Of a DNA stretch of 64,000 bases, positions 25,863 through 34,682 are shown one piece after another. Under the pieces are notes generated by a model. That model made no database searches. It was not told the origin of the DNA and was given only the letters and a program-made list of their open reading frames with translations. Source of the DNA: Paenibacillus vietnamensis. GTDB taxonomy: Bacteria > Bacillota > Bacilli > Paenibacillales > Paenibacillaceae. Location of the stretch: assembly GCF_020169515.1 (NCBI RefSeq), contig NZ_JAHMHW010000013.1, positions 1-64,000 of the forward strand, read 5' to 3'. The position numbers and the translations under genes are program-made. Position 1 is the first letter of the stretch, and every line of letters begins with the position of its first letter.

Positions 25863-27746
25863 GTGAATTCGGTTGATCATTTGTTCTTTCATGCAGAGCA
25901 AAGAAGCGAATGGGGAAAGAGCTTTAAGCGGCTTTTTCCGGAGAAGGCGGCAGAAGCGATTGCGGAGGCTGACCGCTGGTGTGAACGAAACCACTTTATA
26001 TGGAAAAAAACGGAGATCGACATGGGGACTCCGATCGATTGGCTTCATAATCCGACGGGAGACAAGGAATTTACATGGGGGATTAACCGGTTTAAGCATC
26101 TGCGCTCCTTGGGCACGGCTTACGCCTGTACCGGCGAGGAGAAATATGCGGAAAAAGCTCTTGAGCATATTTTGGGTTGGATAGACTCCCAGCCTTGTCC
26201 GAGCGGATTGCCTGCGGAAGAATTGACGTATTTCCAAAGGCCTGGCCCTTGGCGGCTATTGGAGACGGGTCTCAGGCTTCGCCAATGGGTGTACGCTTAT
26301 CATTTTTTTCACGGGTCGGAAAGCTGGGCCGAAGACTCGGAACGGCGTTTCTTCGAATCCGTTAAGGAGCATGCGCGGTTTCTTTCGGCCTATACCGCAA
26401 GCATTGAAATCAACCATTCCATCATGCATATGATCGGCCTGCTTAGCGCAGGGCTTACATTCGCTTCGTGGGAGGAGAGCAAGGAGTGGAGCAGCAAGGC
26501 GGCCGGAAGGCTGGAGGAGTGCATTCGCGTGCAGGTTTTGCCGGACGGCGTTCATGCCGAGTTGACCCCTCACTATCATATGGTATCGCTCGAGCTGTTC
26601 GTCGACTGCGCGGTTATGCTGAAAAAGCGCGGACTTGCGTTCTCGGAGGAGTACGAGCGGATTTTGCGCGGGATGGCGCGGTTTGCGCGCTGCATGACGA
26701 GACAGGACGGCAAAATGGCACCGTTTGCGGATTCCTATGCCAGCCATCCGCCGGATCTTAATGCAGCTGCTCTTTACTATGACCGTCTGGACTGGATGCT
26801 TGCCGAGCAGCTGCATGAACAGTTTTGGACGGTCGGCCCCGACCGGATCGGGCAAATGCTTGTCGATCATGACGGCCTGATGCACCAGTCTGCAGCCGGG
26901 AATGAAAAGGTGCCCTTCGCCTTTCCGGAGGCGGGCTATTACGGACTGGGCGACAGCCGGCAGCAACTGATTTTTGACGCTGCCGCCTTGGGGGGGCCTC
27001 ACGGGCATGCGGATGCGCTTTCCTTCGAATTGTGCGCATACGGCGAACCTTTATTTGTGGATCCGGGAACGTACACCTATATGGAGAACCCTTGGCGCCG
27101 TTACTTCAAGAGCACTTCTGCGCACAACACGGTACTCGTGGACGGGCAAGATCAAACGCCATATTTGCGCACGCAAAGGTGGGGAGTGCCTGAAGCTCGC
27201 GTTGCTTTGAAAACCTGGATTCCGGAAGGACAGATGATTTGTGCGGAGCATGACGGATACGCGGGCCGCGGCATCATGCACAGGCGTGCCGTATGGTTTC
27301 TGGACAGCGGAGAATGGGTGATCTATGACCGCCTGACAGGTACGGGAGAGCATACTTACCAGCACCGGCTGCACAGCAGGCTGCCGGACTGGAAGCCGGT
27401 GAAGCTGGAGGAGAAGCAGAATGCCAAGTATTTTGTGCAAGGCGGCGGAATGGGAGGAGCTTCGGAGCCGGGATGCGAAATGGTTGTTTTCGGGCCTGCC
27501 GCCATGGAGTTTGACGTGGAGGACGGCTGGGAATCGGTTCATCCGATGACGATGCAGCCTCTCAAGGTGCTCCAGGGGCTGTTAACTTCGGAGGACGGCG
27601 CTTGGTTCATAACGGTGCTGAGGCCGTTTCTCGGCAGCGGAAGCCTGCGGCCGGAGGAATGGAGCGTCAGAGAGGATGAGCACGGCCGTCCCGCCCTGAG
27701 CATGGACCGTTCCGAAGTGATTACCCGGTTTCAGATGCCTGAATGA
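25863..27746 (+). CDS. Heparinase II/III-family polysaccharide lyase, cytoplasmic
   Basis: A 627-aa lyase: residues about 50-330 form an (alpha/alpha) toroid (NHSIMHMIG, LTPHYHMVSLELF) and about 340-620 the heparinase II/III beta-sandwich domain, with GGPHGHADALSFEL and STSAHNTVLVDGQDQ carrying the conserved His residues. No signal peptide is visible, so it probably acts on imported oligosaccharides by beta-elimination next to a uronic acid. GTG 25863 has CAGGGGAG 10 nt upstream; an earlier TTG at 25830 sits in the terminator tail. First of three adjacent genes ending in a KdgF-like cupin. The family includes heparin, alginate and other uronide lyases; the substrate is not decided. Confidence 0.86.
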   Translation: MNSVDHLFFHAEQRSEWGKSFKRLFPEKAAEAIAEADRWCERNHFIWKKTEIDMGTPIDWLHNPTGDKEFTWGINRFKHLRSLGTAYACTGEEKYAEKALEHILGWIDSQPCPSGLPAEELTYFQRPGPWRLLETGLRLRQWVYAYHFFHGSESWAEDSERRFFESVKEHARFLSAYTASIEINHSIMHMIGLLSAGLTFASWEESKEWSSKAAGRLEECIRVQVLPDGVHAELTPHYHMVSLELFVDCAVMLKKRGLAFSEEYERILRGMARFARCMTRQDGKMAPFADSYASHPPDLNAAALYYDRLDWMLAEQLHEQFWTVGPDRIGQMLVDHDGLMHQSAAGNEKVPFAFPEAGYYGLGDSRQQLIFDAAALGGPHGHADALSFELCAYGEPLFVDPGTYTYMENPWRRYFKSTSAHNTVLVDGQDQTPYLRTQRWGVPEARVALKTWIPEGQMICAEHDGYAGRGIMHRRAVWFLDSGEWVIYDRLTGTGEHTYQHRLHSRLPDWKPVKLEEKQNAKYFVQGGGMGGASEPGCEMVVFGPAAMEFDVEDGWESVHPMTMQPLKVLQGLLTSEDGAWFITVLRPFLGSGSLRPEEWSVREDEHGRPALSMDRSEVITRFQMPE

Positions 27747-27766
27747 TGAAGACGGAGGTGCAAGAC

Positions 27767-30157
27767 ATGGAGGAACGGAGCGGATTCATTACCCGGTATC
27801 TGGTATCGGGACCGCTGTTTACCGATTTTATTGCCGACAAAACCGACAAAAATCAGATACGCTATGAGCAGTATTTACGGTCCATCGTAGCGGAGCGGGA
27901 CAAGCCCGCTCCAACCGATGAGATCAGAATCGGCGGGCTTAGCGAGCTAGGGCTTCCATGGGAGTATAACTATCCGTGCAGCGGATTTGTGAACTTCAGC
28001 CAATTTGCGGTAACCCCGAAAAAGGTGGAGCTGCTCGCGGCGGCAGGGCTTATCGCGGAAGAGGAGCTGGAGATCCGCGCCAATCTCTGGACTTATACGG
28101 CCGCGGACGTCTGGCTGAACGGGCGGAAAATCTGTTCGGTCCATGAGCCGGTCTACAAGCCGATGAAGAAGCAGGAAATGAAACTCGTCCTCAAAAAAGG
28201 CTATAACGCTTTGCTGGTCCGGATGCAAAATTTGGCGGTCCGGGATACCAGGAACATATTCGGCATTCAATTGCTGGAGCATACGGACAAAGTGGAGACG
28301 GCACTTCCGGATGCCGGGCACGCAGAGCCGTTCCTTGCTTTGGACCGGTGGCTTTCCGCCATTGAAATGAAGGGGAACCGGATCTGTTTTCCGGGCGATG
28401 CACCCTGCAAGGTTTATTTTGCATACGGCGATGACAAGACTGGCGCAGATGTCACCGGCAGGAGCTATGTCGACGTTGATGATGACGCGGCTATGGCTGC
28501 CGTATATGGGGAAATCGGGAATAAAAGGCTGGTCCGAAAAATCGAGCTGCTGCAAAATAATAAGCCGGTTTACCGCTCCCGCGTATCGGCGGTCGAGGCC
28601 AGACGGGCCATGTATGAAGAGCTGGCCGCCATGGGCTCGAACACAACGTACGAATCGCTGCGCTTCGGCTTGTTCTATGTGCTGGCGCGCTGGCATTTGG
28701 GGCAGAAGGCCGTCCACGATGAAGCTCATTTGAAAGAGGCGATGGACCGGATCGAGCGAAGAGAGGATTGCTCGGACTTTTTCCTGGCGGGACTGCTCCG
28801 CCTGATGCAATTTTATTCCCTGCCGTCCGATCTGGCCGAAAGGGCGGAGCGGGTTATTCTGAATTACAGGTACTGGATGACGGAGGAAGGCTCGGACGGC
28901 ATGTGCTTCTGGAGCGAAAATCATGCGCTGATGTTCTATATTTGCGCGTATATGGCGGGCAGCCGTTATCCGGATAAACGATTTCCCCGGTCGGGCCGCA
29001 CCGGCCTGGAGGTCAGCCAAACGGCCGGGCACCGGATCCGGCAATGGCTGGAGGATGTGGAGGAATACGGCTTCGAGGAGTTTTTAAGCGCCGATTATAT
29101 GTGCGTTACGCTAGGCGCGTTACTGAATGTCGTCGACTTTATGGAGGATGAAGAATCCGCCAGAGCGGCGAAGCTGGTCGATCTGATGCTGAAGTCGTTT
29201 GCCTGCCATACGTTCCGGGGCTCGATTATAGCGCCGCAGGCGAGGATCTACCGGTCCGTCATTCTTCCTTTTACACAGGCCGCCCAGTCTTTGATGCATC
29301 TGCTGAACCCGGAAGTGCCGGCCGGCAACAGCGAATGGATCGTCTTCCTGATGGGCAGCAAGTACCGGCTTCCGTACCGCTTCGCAAGCTTGATGGACGA
29401 GACGATGGAAATGGAGTACCGGACCGGAAACGCTTATGTTAAGCTTAACAAACAGCCGGACTACATGCTGACCTCGGTCCAGTCTCCGAGGTACGATGAG
29501 AAGCCTGTTTTTTGGGACAATATCAGCTTTGACGAATCCGCCGACGTGGAGTCCAATCCTTATATTAAATCTTTTAATGAACGCTTCCACGGCACCTCGC
29601 GTTTTGAACCGGGCGTGTTCGGCTATCAGCAGCATATGTGGTATGCAGCGCTTGATAACGATACGGTCGTGTTTGCCAATCATCCGGGGGAGCTTGCGGA
29701 CGACGGCGGCATGCGGCCCGGCTACTGGTACGGAAACGGCGTCATGCCTGCAATCAAACAAGAGGGCAGCTTGCTGGGATCCGTTTACGACATCGGGGAC
29801 AATCACCCGGTTTCGTTCACCCATCTGTTTTTTCCCGCCTGCAAGTTTGATTCGGCTGCCTATGAGGGGCCATGGCTGTTCGGGCAAAAGGACGGAGGGT
29901 ATGCGGCGATTTGGTGCAGCGAAGAGATGGTTCCCCACAACGACCGTTTGTTCAACTGCGAATACCGGGCTTACGGAAGCAGGATGGCGTATTTATGCCT
30001 CTGCGGCTCCGCCTCGGAATTCGAAAGCCTGGAGCAGTTTAAAGCGCACTGCCGGCAGCTTGCTCCCGCTTTCGATCCTGCAAGCCTCACGCTGTCGGCG
30101 TCTGGCGGATATGCTCTGACAGCCGTCCGAAGCGAAAACAGCACTCAGTACGTATAG
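27767..30157 (+). CDS. Uncharacterised 796-aa protein, probable toroid-fold carbohydrate-active enzyme
   Basis: I do not recognise a named family. Residues about 1-190 resemble a beta-sandwich (ANLWTYTAADVWLNGRKI; KKGYNALLVRMQN), like jelly-roll modules of glycosidases. Residues about 280-560 are helical and include WSENHALMFYICAYMAG, a motif of (alpha/alpha) toroid proteins. The last 230 residues are beta-rich (GYQQHMWYAALDNDTVVFANHPG). No signal peptide is seen, so it is cytoplasmic. ATG 27767 is 7 nt after GGAGG; an ATG at 27743 overlaps the previous stop. Lying between a heparinase-type lyase and a KdgF-like cupin, it probably processes the same uronide. Confidence 0.8.
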   Translation: MEERSGFITRYLVSGPLFTDFIADKTDKNQIRYEQYLRSIVAERDKPAPTDEIRIGGLSELGLPWEYNYPCSGFVNFSQFAVTPKKVELLAAAGLIAEEELEIRANLWTYTAADVWLNGRKICSVHEPVYKPMKKQEMKLVLKKGYNALLVRMQNLAVRDTRNIFGIQLLEHTDKVETALPDAGHAEPFLALDRWLSAIEMKGNRICFPGDAPCKVYFAYGDDKTGADVTGRSYVDVDDDAAMAAVYGEIGNKRLVRKIELLQNNKPVYRSRVSAVEARRAMYEELAAMGSNTTYESLRFGLFYVLARWHLGQKAVHDEAHLKEAMDRIERREDCSDFFLAGLLRLMQFYSLPSDLAERAERVILNYRYWMTEEGSDGMCFWSENHALMFYICAYMAGSRYPDKRFPRSGRTGLEVSQTAGHRIRQWLEDVEEYGFEEFLSADYMCVTLGALLNVVDFMEDEESARAAKLVDLMLKSFACHTFRGSIIAPQARIYRSVILPFTQAAQSLMHLLNPEVPAGNSEWIVFLMGSKYRLPYRFASLMDETMEMEYRTGNAYVKLNKQPDYMLTSVQSPRYDEKPVFWDNISFDESADVESNPYIKSFNERFHGTSRFEPGVFGYQQHMWYAALDNDTVVFANHPGELADDGGMRPGYWYGNGVMPAIKQEGSLLGSVYDIGDNHPVSFTHLFFPACKFDSAAYEGPWLFGQKDGGYAAIWCSEEMVPHNDRLFNCEYRAYGSRMAYLCLCGSASEFESLEQFKAHCRQLAPAFDPASLTLSASGGYALTAVRSENSTQYV

Positions 30158-30193
30158 GAAATGGGAACAAAAATCGAAAGGGAGGACGCAGCA

Positions 30194-30511
30194 GTGAGCC
30201 GAGAGAACGTATGGGAAAATGCCGAACCGGGCGTCAAGCGGAAAATATTTGCCCCGGGTCAGACGATTATGATGATGGAGGTCCATTTCGAGGAAGGTGC
30301 TGAAGGGTATTTGCACAGCCATGTGCATGAGCAGCTTTCTTATTGCCTGGAAGGGCAGCTGGAATTTACGGTAAATGGAGAGAAGATCGTCATCTCGGAG
30401 GGAGAGACGATTTTTATTCCAAGCTCCGCCGAGCATGGCTGCCGTGCGCTGCGGAAGAGCAGGCTGCTGGACACGTTCACACCGCTCAGACAGGATTTGC
30501 TCGAAATATAA
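30194..30511 (+). CDS. kdgF: KdgF-like cupin, unsaturated uronate ring-opening
   Basis: A 105-aa single-domain cupin. Metal ligands are visible as HSHVHEQ (two His and Glu/Gln) with the later His in SSAEHGCRAL, plus CLEGQLEFTVNGE between, matching KdgF, which converts 4,5-unsaturated uronates from lyases to linear ketouronates. GTG 30194 follows AAGGGAGG by 8 nt; ATG 30161 has only a weak site. Its position right after two lyase-type genes strongly supports this role, and it gives the best evidence that the locus degrades a uronic-acid polymer. Confidence 0.8.
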   Translation: MSRENVWENAEPGVKRKIFAPGQTIMMMEVHFEEGAEGYLHSHVHEQLSYCLEGQLEFTVNGEKIVISEGETIFIPSSAEHGCRALRKSRLLDTFTPLRQDLLEI

Positions 30512-30923
30512 GGCTTTCTAAGTTTGAGCGTATAAATGACTTCTATTTCATCGCGAAACGAGTTTTACCATAAGCAGGCACAGAACCGAGCTGCGCAAAG
30601 ATGCAGCTAACGGTTCGTGCGTAGCGCCAGCCGTTTACGCTCGGATAGAGGCAGGAAAGGTGAAGACCGCCGAACGGCCCGTAATGGGGAATCGTTCGGC
30701 GGTCTTTTTTTGCCGCATAAGCAGAATGGTGATATAAATGGATTCCATGTATCTAATTCCGGCAACGTGCCTCCGATTCGTAAAATAACTGGAAAATGTA
30801 CATTTAATTCTGGATCAATAGCCGATTTAGGGCAGATTGGTCGATTTAGATGTATCCAATCCCGTTATTTTCGTAAAGGCCGTCATATCTCGAAAATATA
30901 TTCATCAAATCCAGTTAAGGGAG
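30512..30923. repeat. Gene-free region with AT-rich repeats shared with 37570-37920
   Basis: TTTCATCGCGAAACGAGTTTT (from 30546) and GCGCCAGCCGTTTACGCTCG (from 30624) recur as near copies at 37595 and 37631. At 30736-30760 a 25-bp segment with AAATGGATTCCATGTATC is the inverse complement, with two differences, of 37846-37870, and a degenerate inverse copy lies at 30846-30866. No coding potential is seen. A terminator lies inside (30662-30712). Confidence 0.65.
30662..30712 (+). terminator. Intrinsic terminator of the uronide operon
   Basis: Stem GAAGACCGCCGAACG / CGTTCGGCGGTCTTTTT with a 20-nt loop and T-run. It lies 150 bp after the cupin stop. Confidence 0.85.
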
Positions 30924-31310
30924 TTACTCTTTATCCTGCTTATTGAACCATAACGGATCGTCGCAATCGACATCCCCGTTATAGTTGATCAAAATTTCTT
31001 CCCCTGCTTTAATTTCCGTAAAAGCGTAAAAGTCGAACGTATGGTTATCGAAATTGATGTCATAGGTCGCGTTCGGACTGTACGAATGATTAAAAAGGCT
31101 GCCGTAGCCGAGCAGGATGGCCGTATGGTTGACGCCGTACTCGAAGACATAATCCGAAAGAATCGTTTTCTCGATAAATTCATGCTCCTCGTTCGGGTAC
31201 GGAATGACGGGAGCTTCATGGATCAGGTCGCCCTTGGCGAAGTCTCTGGTGGCGAATACTCCACGGTTGAACTCCCCGTTGCTTAGTCTGGATATTTTAA
31301 TCTCTATCAT
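30924..31310 (-). CDS. SET-domain protein
   Basis: A 128-aa protein that is essentially one SET domain, the lysine methyltransferase fold. Visible: RGVFATRDFAKGDLIHE near residues 16-32, the core GSLFNHSYSPNATY near 73-86 (NHS and the pseudoknot), and EIKAGEEILINYNGD near 101-115. It lacks pre-SET and post-SET zinc modules, as in small bacterial homologues. ATG 31310 has AGGTGA ahead; a GTG three codons upstream is the alternative. Target unknown. It faces the uronide operon and is probably unrelated to it. Confidence 0.85.
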   Translation of the reverse strand: MIEIKISRLSNGEFNRGVFATRDFAKGDLIHEAPVIPYPNEEHEFIEKTILSDYVFEYGVNHTAILLGYGSLFNHSYSPNATYDINFDNHTFDFYAFTEIKAGEEILINYNGDVDCDDPLWFNKQDKE

Positions 31311-31392
31311 GCCGATCACCTGTGCGCTGCGCGCTCTCTCTCGTTTTAAGCCATTTTAACTTACACCCGGCCAAACGGCAAGCAATCGTCGT

Positions 31393-31893
31393 CTACCCCT
31401 CATACTCCTCCGCCGCATTTCTGTGGGTGCGGTCTTCTTCGTTGTCGCGGATCGTTTTTTGCAGGACAAGGCACGCGACGATCAGGAAGGCGCCGGCGAT
31501 GGAGTAGTAGCCTTTGACATAAAGAGGCTCCTGCAAATTGTAAATGCCGATATACTGCGCAAGCACGGCAATGATAAAGCCGGCCCAGGCCAAAAACGAG
31601 AATGCCGGAGTGTTGCGGTTTCGGTAGCCGGGGTTGGACTCTTTCAGAAATTTATCCTCGTCGTTATCGCGGGCAACCTTCTGAAGCAGGAAGGAAGTGA
31701 TGATGAGCAGGACGCCGGTGACCGCATAATAGCCCTGCACGGACAACGGCTGTTCAAGCGTATAAATGCCTACAAATTCAAAGCCGCAGGCGATAAGGAA
31801 TGCGGCCCATGCCATGAAGGAATAGGTAGGGGTATTGCGGCGGCGGTAAAAGCTGACGGGCTTGCGTACGTGTGTCGTTTCCATTTTTTCCAT
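31393..31893 (-). CDS. YiaA/YiaB-type two-helix membrane protein (duplicated domain)
   Basis: A 166-aa inner-membrane protein with two copies of the yiaAB two-helix domain: NTPTYSFMAWAAFLIACG (about residue 20) and NTPAFSFLAWAGFIIAVL (about 95), each followed by GIY and GYY and a second helix, giving four TM segments. GGAGG lies 8 nt before ATG 31893. The function of the family is unknown; the internal duplication is clear. Confidence 0.88.
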   Translation of the reverse strand: MEKMETTHVRKPVSFYRRRNTPTYSFMAWAAFLIACGFEFVGIYTLEQPLSVQGYYAVTGVLLIITSFLLQKVARDNDEDKFLKESNPGYRNRNTPAFSFLAWAGFIIAVLAQYIGIYNLQEPLYVKGYYSIAGAFLIVACLVLQKTIRDNEEDRTHRNAAEEYEG

Positions 31894-32011
31894 CGGGTTA
31901 GCCTCCAGAACCGTATTGTCGTTGATGTCTTTAAGTTTACGGATTTAGAAGTATCCTGAAAGTACCAACTTCTTATAGTACCAGGTACTAGCCGATTGGA
32001 ACGCCGCTGCC

Positions 32012-32227
32012 TTATCGCCGCTTGAGCTCGTAAAATTCGCAATCTTGACGGCTGTGATACGAGATGTCGCCGATTCCGGATTGCGTGACAATGACGTTGT
32101 CATCGAACCGGACGACGACCGAGCCGGCATCGATGATCTGATTATTTTGAAATACGCGGATGCGCAGCTGCTTCTCGATCATTTCTTCAAAGTCCCGGTC
32201 GCTGCCGAGACGGCGGTTAATGGCCAT
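32012..32227 (-). CDS. Conserved-looking hypothetical protein, 71 aa
   Basis: A small soluble, charged protein (MAINRRLGSDRDFEEMIEKQ...) with a good GGAG site ahead of ATG 32227. Codon usage is like its neighbours and the frame fills the gap to the SET/YiaA genes. It is divergent from the two-component operon at 32361. I do not recognise its family; the predicted short helix followed by beta strands (RIRVFQNNQIIDAGSVVVRF) suggests a small beta-barrel. Confidence 0.65.
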   Translation of the reverse strand: MAINRRLGSDRDFEEMIEKQLRIRVFQNNQIIDAGSVVVRFDDNVIVTQSGIGDISYHSRQDCEFYELKRR

Positions 32228-32360
32228 GGCGCAGGCTCCTTCACTTTTTTTATACAGTCTAGCGCATATGCCCGGGCTTGCAAAGTCCGCTTTGTCCGCG
32301 GAGGAGCACCTGTGTTACATTGTAGACATCGAACAAGCGTTTTACGAAGGAGACCAAAAG

Positions 32361-33836
32361 ATGTCGATACGGGTTCGCCTGCTGCTGTCCTATACCTGCA
32401 TTTTACTCGTGACGATCCTGCTGTTTGTGGCCGCCGCCCTGCTGTTCGTGATCGCCCTGACCGGGGACGCGCGGAGCCTGAAGGATTTTTACAGCATTCA
32501 TTATTCGGTTAATCCGCTGTCCAAGCAAGAGGAATCCATTTTCCTCGATCTCAAATATTTGGCCAAAAACGAACCGGAATCGCTTCTGGATCAACAGCTG
32601 CTGGACGAATATAACTTCAAGCTGCGGGCGGTCCAGGCGGAGCTGTTCATCCGGAAGGGAGACGTGCAGATCTACTCCTCCCTGTCGGTGAAGCAGCCTG
32701 GGCTGCTTCACCACTTGCCCGATTACGAGATGGCCAACAACGCGATCCGCAATACGCTGCAGGTCGGGGACCATTTTTATTCGTATTCGAAATTCGACTT
32801 TTATTTTCCCGACCAAACGAAGGGAAGCGTAATGGTGATCCGGGAGAGGAGCCCGTTCGCCGAAGTCGTGCGCACGCTTCTGCCGATTATTCTCGGCCTG
32901 CTGTTTGTTGTGCTGCTGCTTATGAATGCGCTGCTTTATTACTTTCTGACGAGAAGCATCGTGCAGCCGCTCGATCTGCTGAGGCGCTCGGCCGACCGGA
33001 TCAAGGAAGGCAACCTGGCCTTCGAGCTGAAGGCGGAGGGGCAAGGCGAAATCGCCCGGCTGAGCGAGGCGTTTGAGGATATGCGGGTCAAGCTGAAGCA
33101 GTCGGTCGAGAAGCAGCTGCAATACGAGCAAAACCGGAAGGAGCTGCTCGCGAGCATTACGCATGACCTCAAGACGCCGATCACGTCGATTAAAGCGAGC
33201 ATCGAGGGCATCCGGGACGGCGTGCCGGATACGAAGCAGAAGATGGAGCGGTACGTGAATACGATTTTGACGAAGGCCGACGATATGGACCGGCTGATCG
33301 ACGAGCTGTTTCTGTACTCCAAGCTGGATTTGAAGCAGCTTCCGTTTACGTTCGAGAAGGTCAGCCTTGCCGGTTACATCCGGGATTACCTGGAAGATCT
33401 GCAATTCGATCTGGAGGAACGCGGCTTCGAGCTGGAATGGGAAATGACGCTCGGGGACGAAACGCTCGTGCATGCCGACCGGGACAAGCTGAAGCGCGTG
33501 CTGGCCAACATCGTCGATAATAGCGTGAAATACAGAGGCGGCGGGACAGGAAAAATCAGCGTGCTTCTGCAGCGGGAGGACGGGAATGCGCGTTTGACGG
33601 TCCGCGATAACGGTCCGGGCATTCCGGGAGAGGCGCTGCCTTTCATTTTCGAACGTTTCTTCCGAGGGGATCCGTCCAGAAGCAGGCAAACCGGGGGAAG
33701 CGGGCTCGGCCTTGCAATCGCGAAGCAGATTGTCGAAGGCCACCGCGGGACGATCGATGCCAGAAGCGTTCCGGGAGAAGGGACGGATATCATCATCAGG
33801 CTGCCGCTTATCCGGCCTCAGGAGGAGAAACGATGA
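32361..33836 (+). CDS. Sensor histidine kinase (HAMP-HisKA-HATPase)
   Basis: A 491-aa classical membrane sensor: TM near residues 8-32, an extracellular domain of about 135 residues, TM near 173-195 (ILGLLFVVLLLMNALLYYFL), HAMP, HisKA with phosphoacceptor in LASITHDLKTPITSIKASIE, and HATPase_c with DNSVKYRG, DNGPGIPG and GGSGLGLAI. ATG 32361 is 7 nt after AAGGAGA; in-frame upstream codons are leader. Overlaps the response regulator gene by 4 bp. The stimulus is unknown; the SLH gene downstream suggests cell-envelope sensing. Confidence 0.93.
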   Translation: MSIRVRLLLSYTCILLVTILLFVAAALLFVIALTGDARSLKDFYSIHYSVNPLSKQEESIFLDLKYLAKNEPESLLDQQLLDEYNFKLRAVQAELFIRKGDVQIYSSLSVKQPGLLHHLPDYEMANNAIRNTLQVGDHFYSYSKFDFYFPDQTKGSVMVIRERSPFAEVVRTLLPIILGLLFVVLLLMNALLYYFLTRSIVQPLDLLRRSADRIKEGNLAFELKAEGQGEIARLSEAFEDMRVKLKQSVEKQLQYEQNRKELLASITHDLKTPITSIKASIEGIRDGVPDTKQKMERYVNTILTKADDMDRLIDELFLYSKLDLKQLPFTFEKVSLAGYIRDYLEDLQFDLEERGFELEWEMTLGDETLVHADRDKLKRVLANIVDNSVKYRGGGTGKISVLLQREDGNARLTVRDNGPGIPGEALPFIFERFFRGDPSRSRQTGGSGLGLAIAKQIVEGHRGTIDARSVPGEGTDIIIRLPLIRPQEEKR

Positions 33837-34528
33837 CGACGAAGGTGCTTATTATAGAAGATGAAATTTCGATCGCCGAGGTCGAAAAGGATTATTTTGA
33901 GCTGCACGGCTTTACCGCCGATATTTGTGTGACAGGGAATGACGGCCTGCGGGCGGCGAAGGAGGGGGATTACGGCCTGATCGTGCTGGATCTGCAGCTG
34001 CCGGGCATGGACGGCTATGAGCTTTGCCGCCGGATCCGCGCGGAGAAGGAGGTCCCGATTCTGATCGTGTCCGCGAAGAAAGAGGAAATCGATAAAATAC
34101 GCGGCTTAAGCCTCGGGGCCGACGATTATATGACGAAGCCGTTCAGCCCGAGCGAGCTGGTCGCCCGCGCCAAGGCGCATATGCAGCGCTATCAAAGGCT
34201 GACGGGCAAGCGGGACAGCAAAACGTCCGGCAAAACCAGAATTCGCGGCCTGCTCATCGATTCCTCCTCGCGCCGGGTTTACGTGAATGAACGGGAGGTG
34301 CAGTTTACGGCCAAAGAATTTGATTTGCTCGCCTTTCTGGCGCTGAATCCGAACCATGTGTTCAGCAAGCAGGAGCTGTTCGAGCAGCTGTGGGGCATGG
34401 ATTCGGTCGGCGATATCGCGACGGTAACCGTTCATATCCGCAGACTGCGCGAGAAGATCGAAGCGGATCCGTCGAATCCGCAGTATATCGAAACCGTCTG
34501 GGGAGCGGGCTACCGTTTGAACGTGTAA
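33833..34528 (+). CDS. OmpR/PhoB-family response regulator
   Basis: A 231-aa regulator: receiver with IIEDE (residues 6-10), phosphoaspartate in LDLQLPGMDGYE (about 52) and KPF (about 102), and a winged-helix trans_reg_C domain (about 135-230, ending ETVWGAGYRLNV). Translationally coupled to the kinase. A direct repeat TTTTGTT spaced by one helical turn lies ahead of the next gene and is a plausible binding site. Confidence 0.95.
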   Translation: MTTKVLIIEDEISIAEVEKDYFELHGFTADICVTGNDGLRAAKEGDYGLIVLDLQLPGMDGYELCRRIRAEKEVPILIVSAKKEEIDKIRGLSLGADDYMTKPFSPSELVARAKAHMQRYQRLTGKRDSKTSGKTRIRGLLIDSSSRRVYVNEREVQFTAKEFDLLAFLALNPNHVFSKQELFEQLWGMDSVGDIATVTVHIRRLREKIEADPSNPQYIETVWGAGYRLNV

Positions 34529-34592
34529 ACCTCTCAAACCTGTGAAACCGTCTGCCGGCAGCTCTTTCGAAAAAGTTTCATCCCTGTTTATC

Positions 34593-34640
34593 TTTTGTTA
34601 AGGTTTTGTTTGTTTGCGGTTTACCATTGTGCTCTATCAT
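34593..34640 (+). promoter_or_regulatory. Direct repeats and candidate promoter ahead of the SLH gene
   Basis: TTTTGTT at 34593-34599 and 34604-34610 (11-bp spacing, as for OmpR-type dimers) precede TTTGCG (34613-34618), a 16-bp spacer and TATCAT (34635-34640). Regulation by the upstream two-component system is inferred from position and spacing. Confidence 0.4.
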
Positions 34641-34682
34641 GGGTCTATGCCATACAACAGCACCCATGAGGAGGAAATGACG

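Noticed and set aside
30617..30946. 109-codon frame after the cupin
   Set aside because: It runs through a terminator and AT-rich repeats, and overlaps the SET gene.
32403..33743. Long antisense frame opposite the sensor kinase, with similar long frames opposite the SLH, pepF, monooxygenase and LplA-like genes
   Set aside because: They mirror the codon bias of real genes on the other strand and show no domains or starts.
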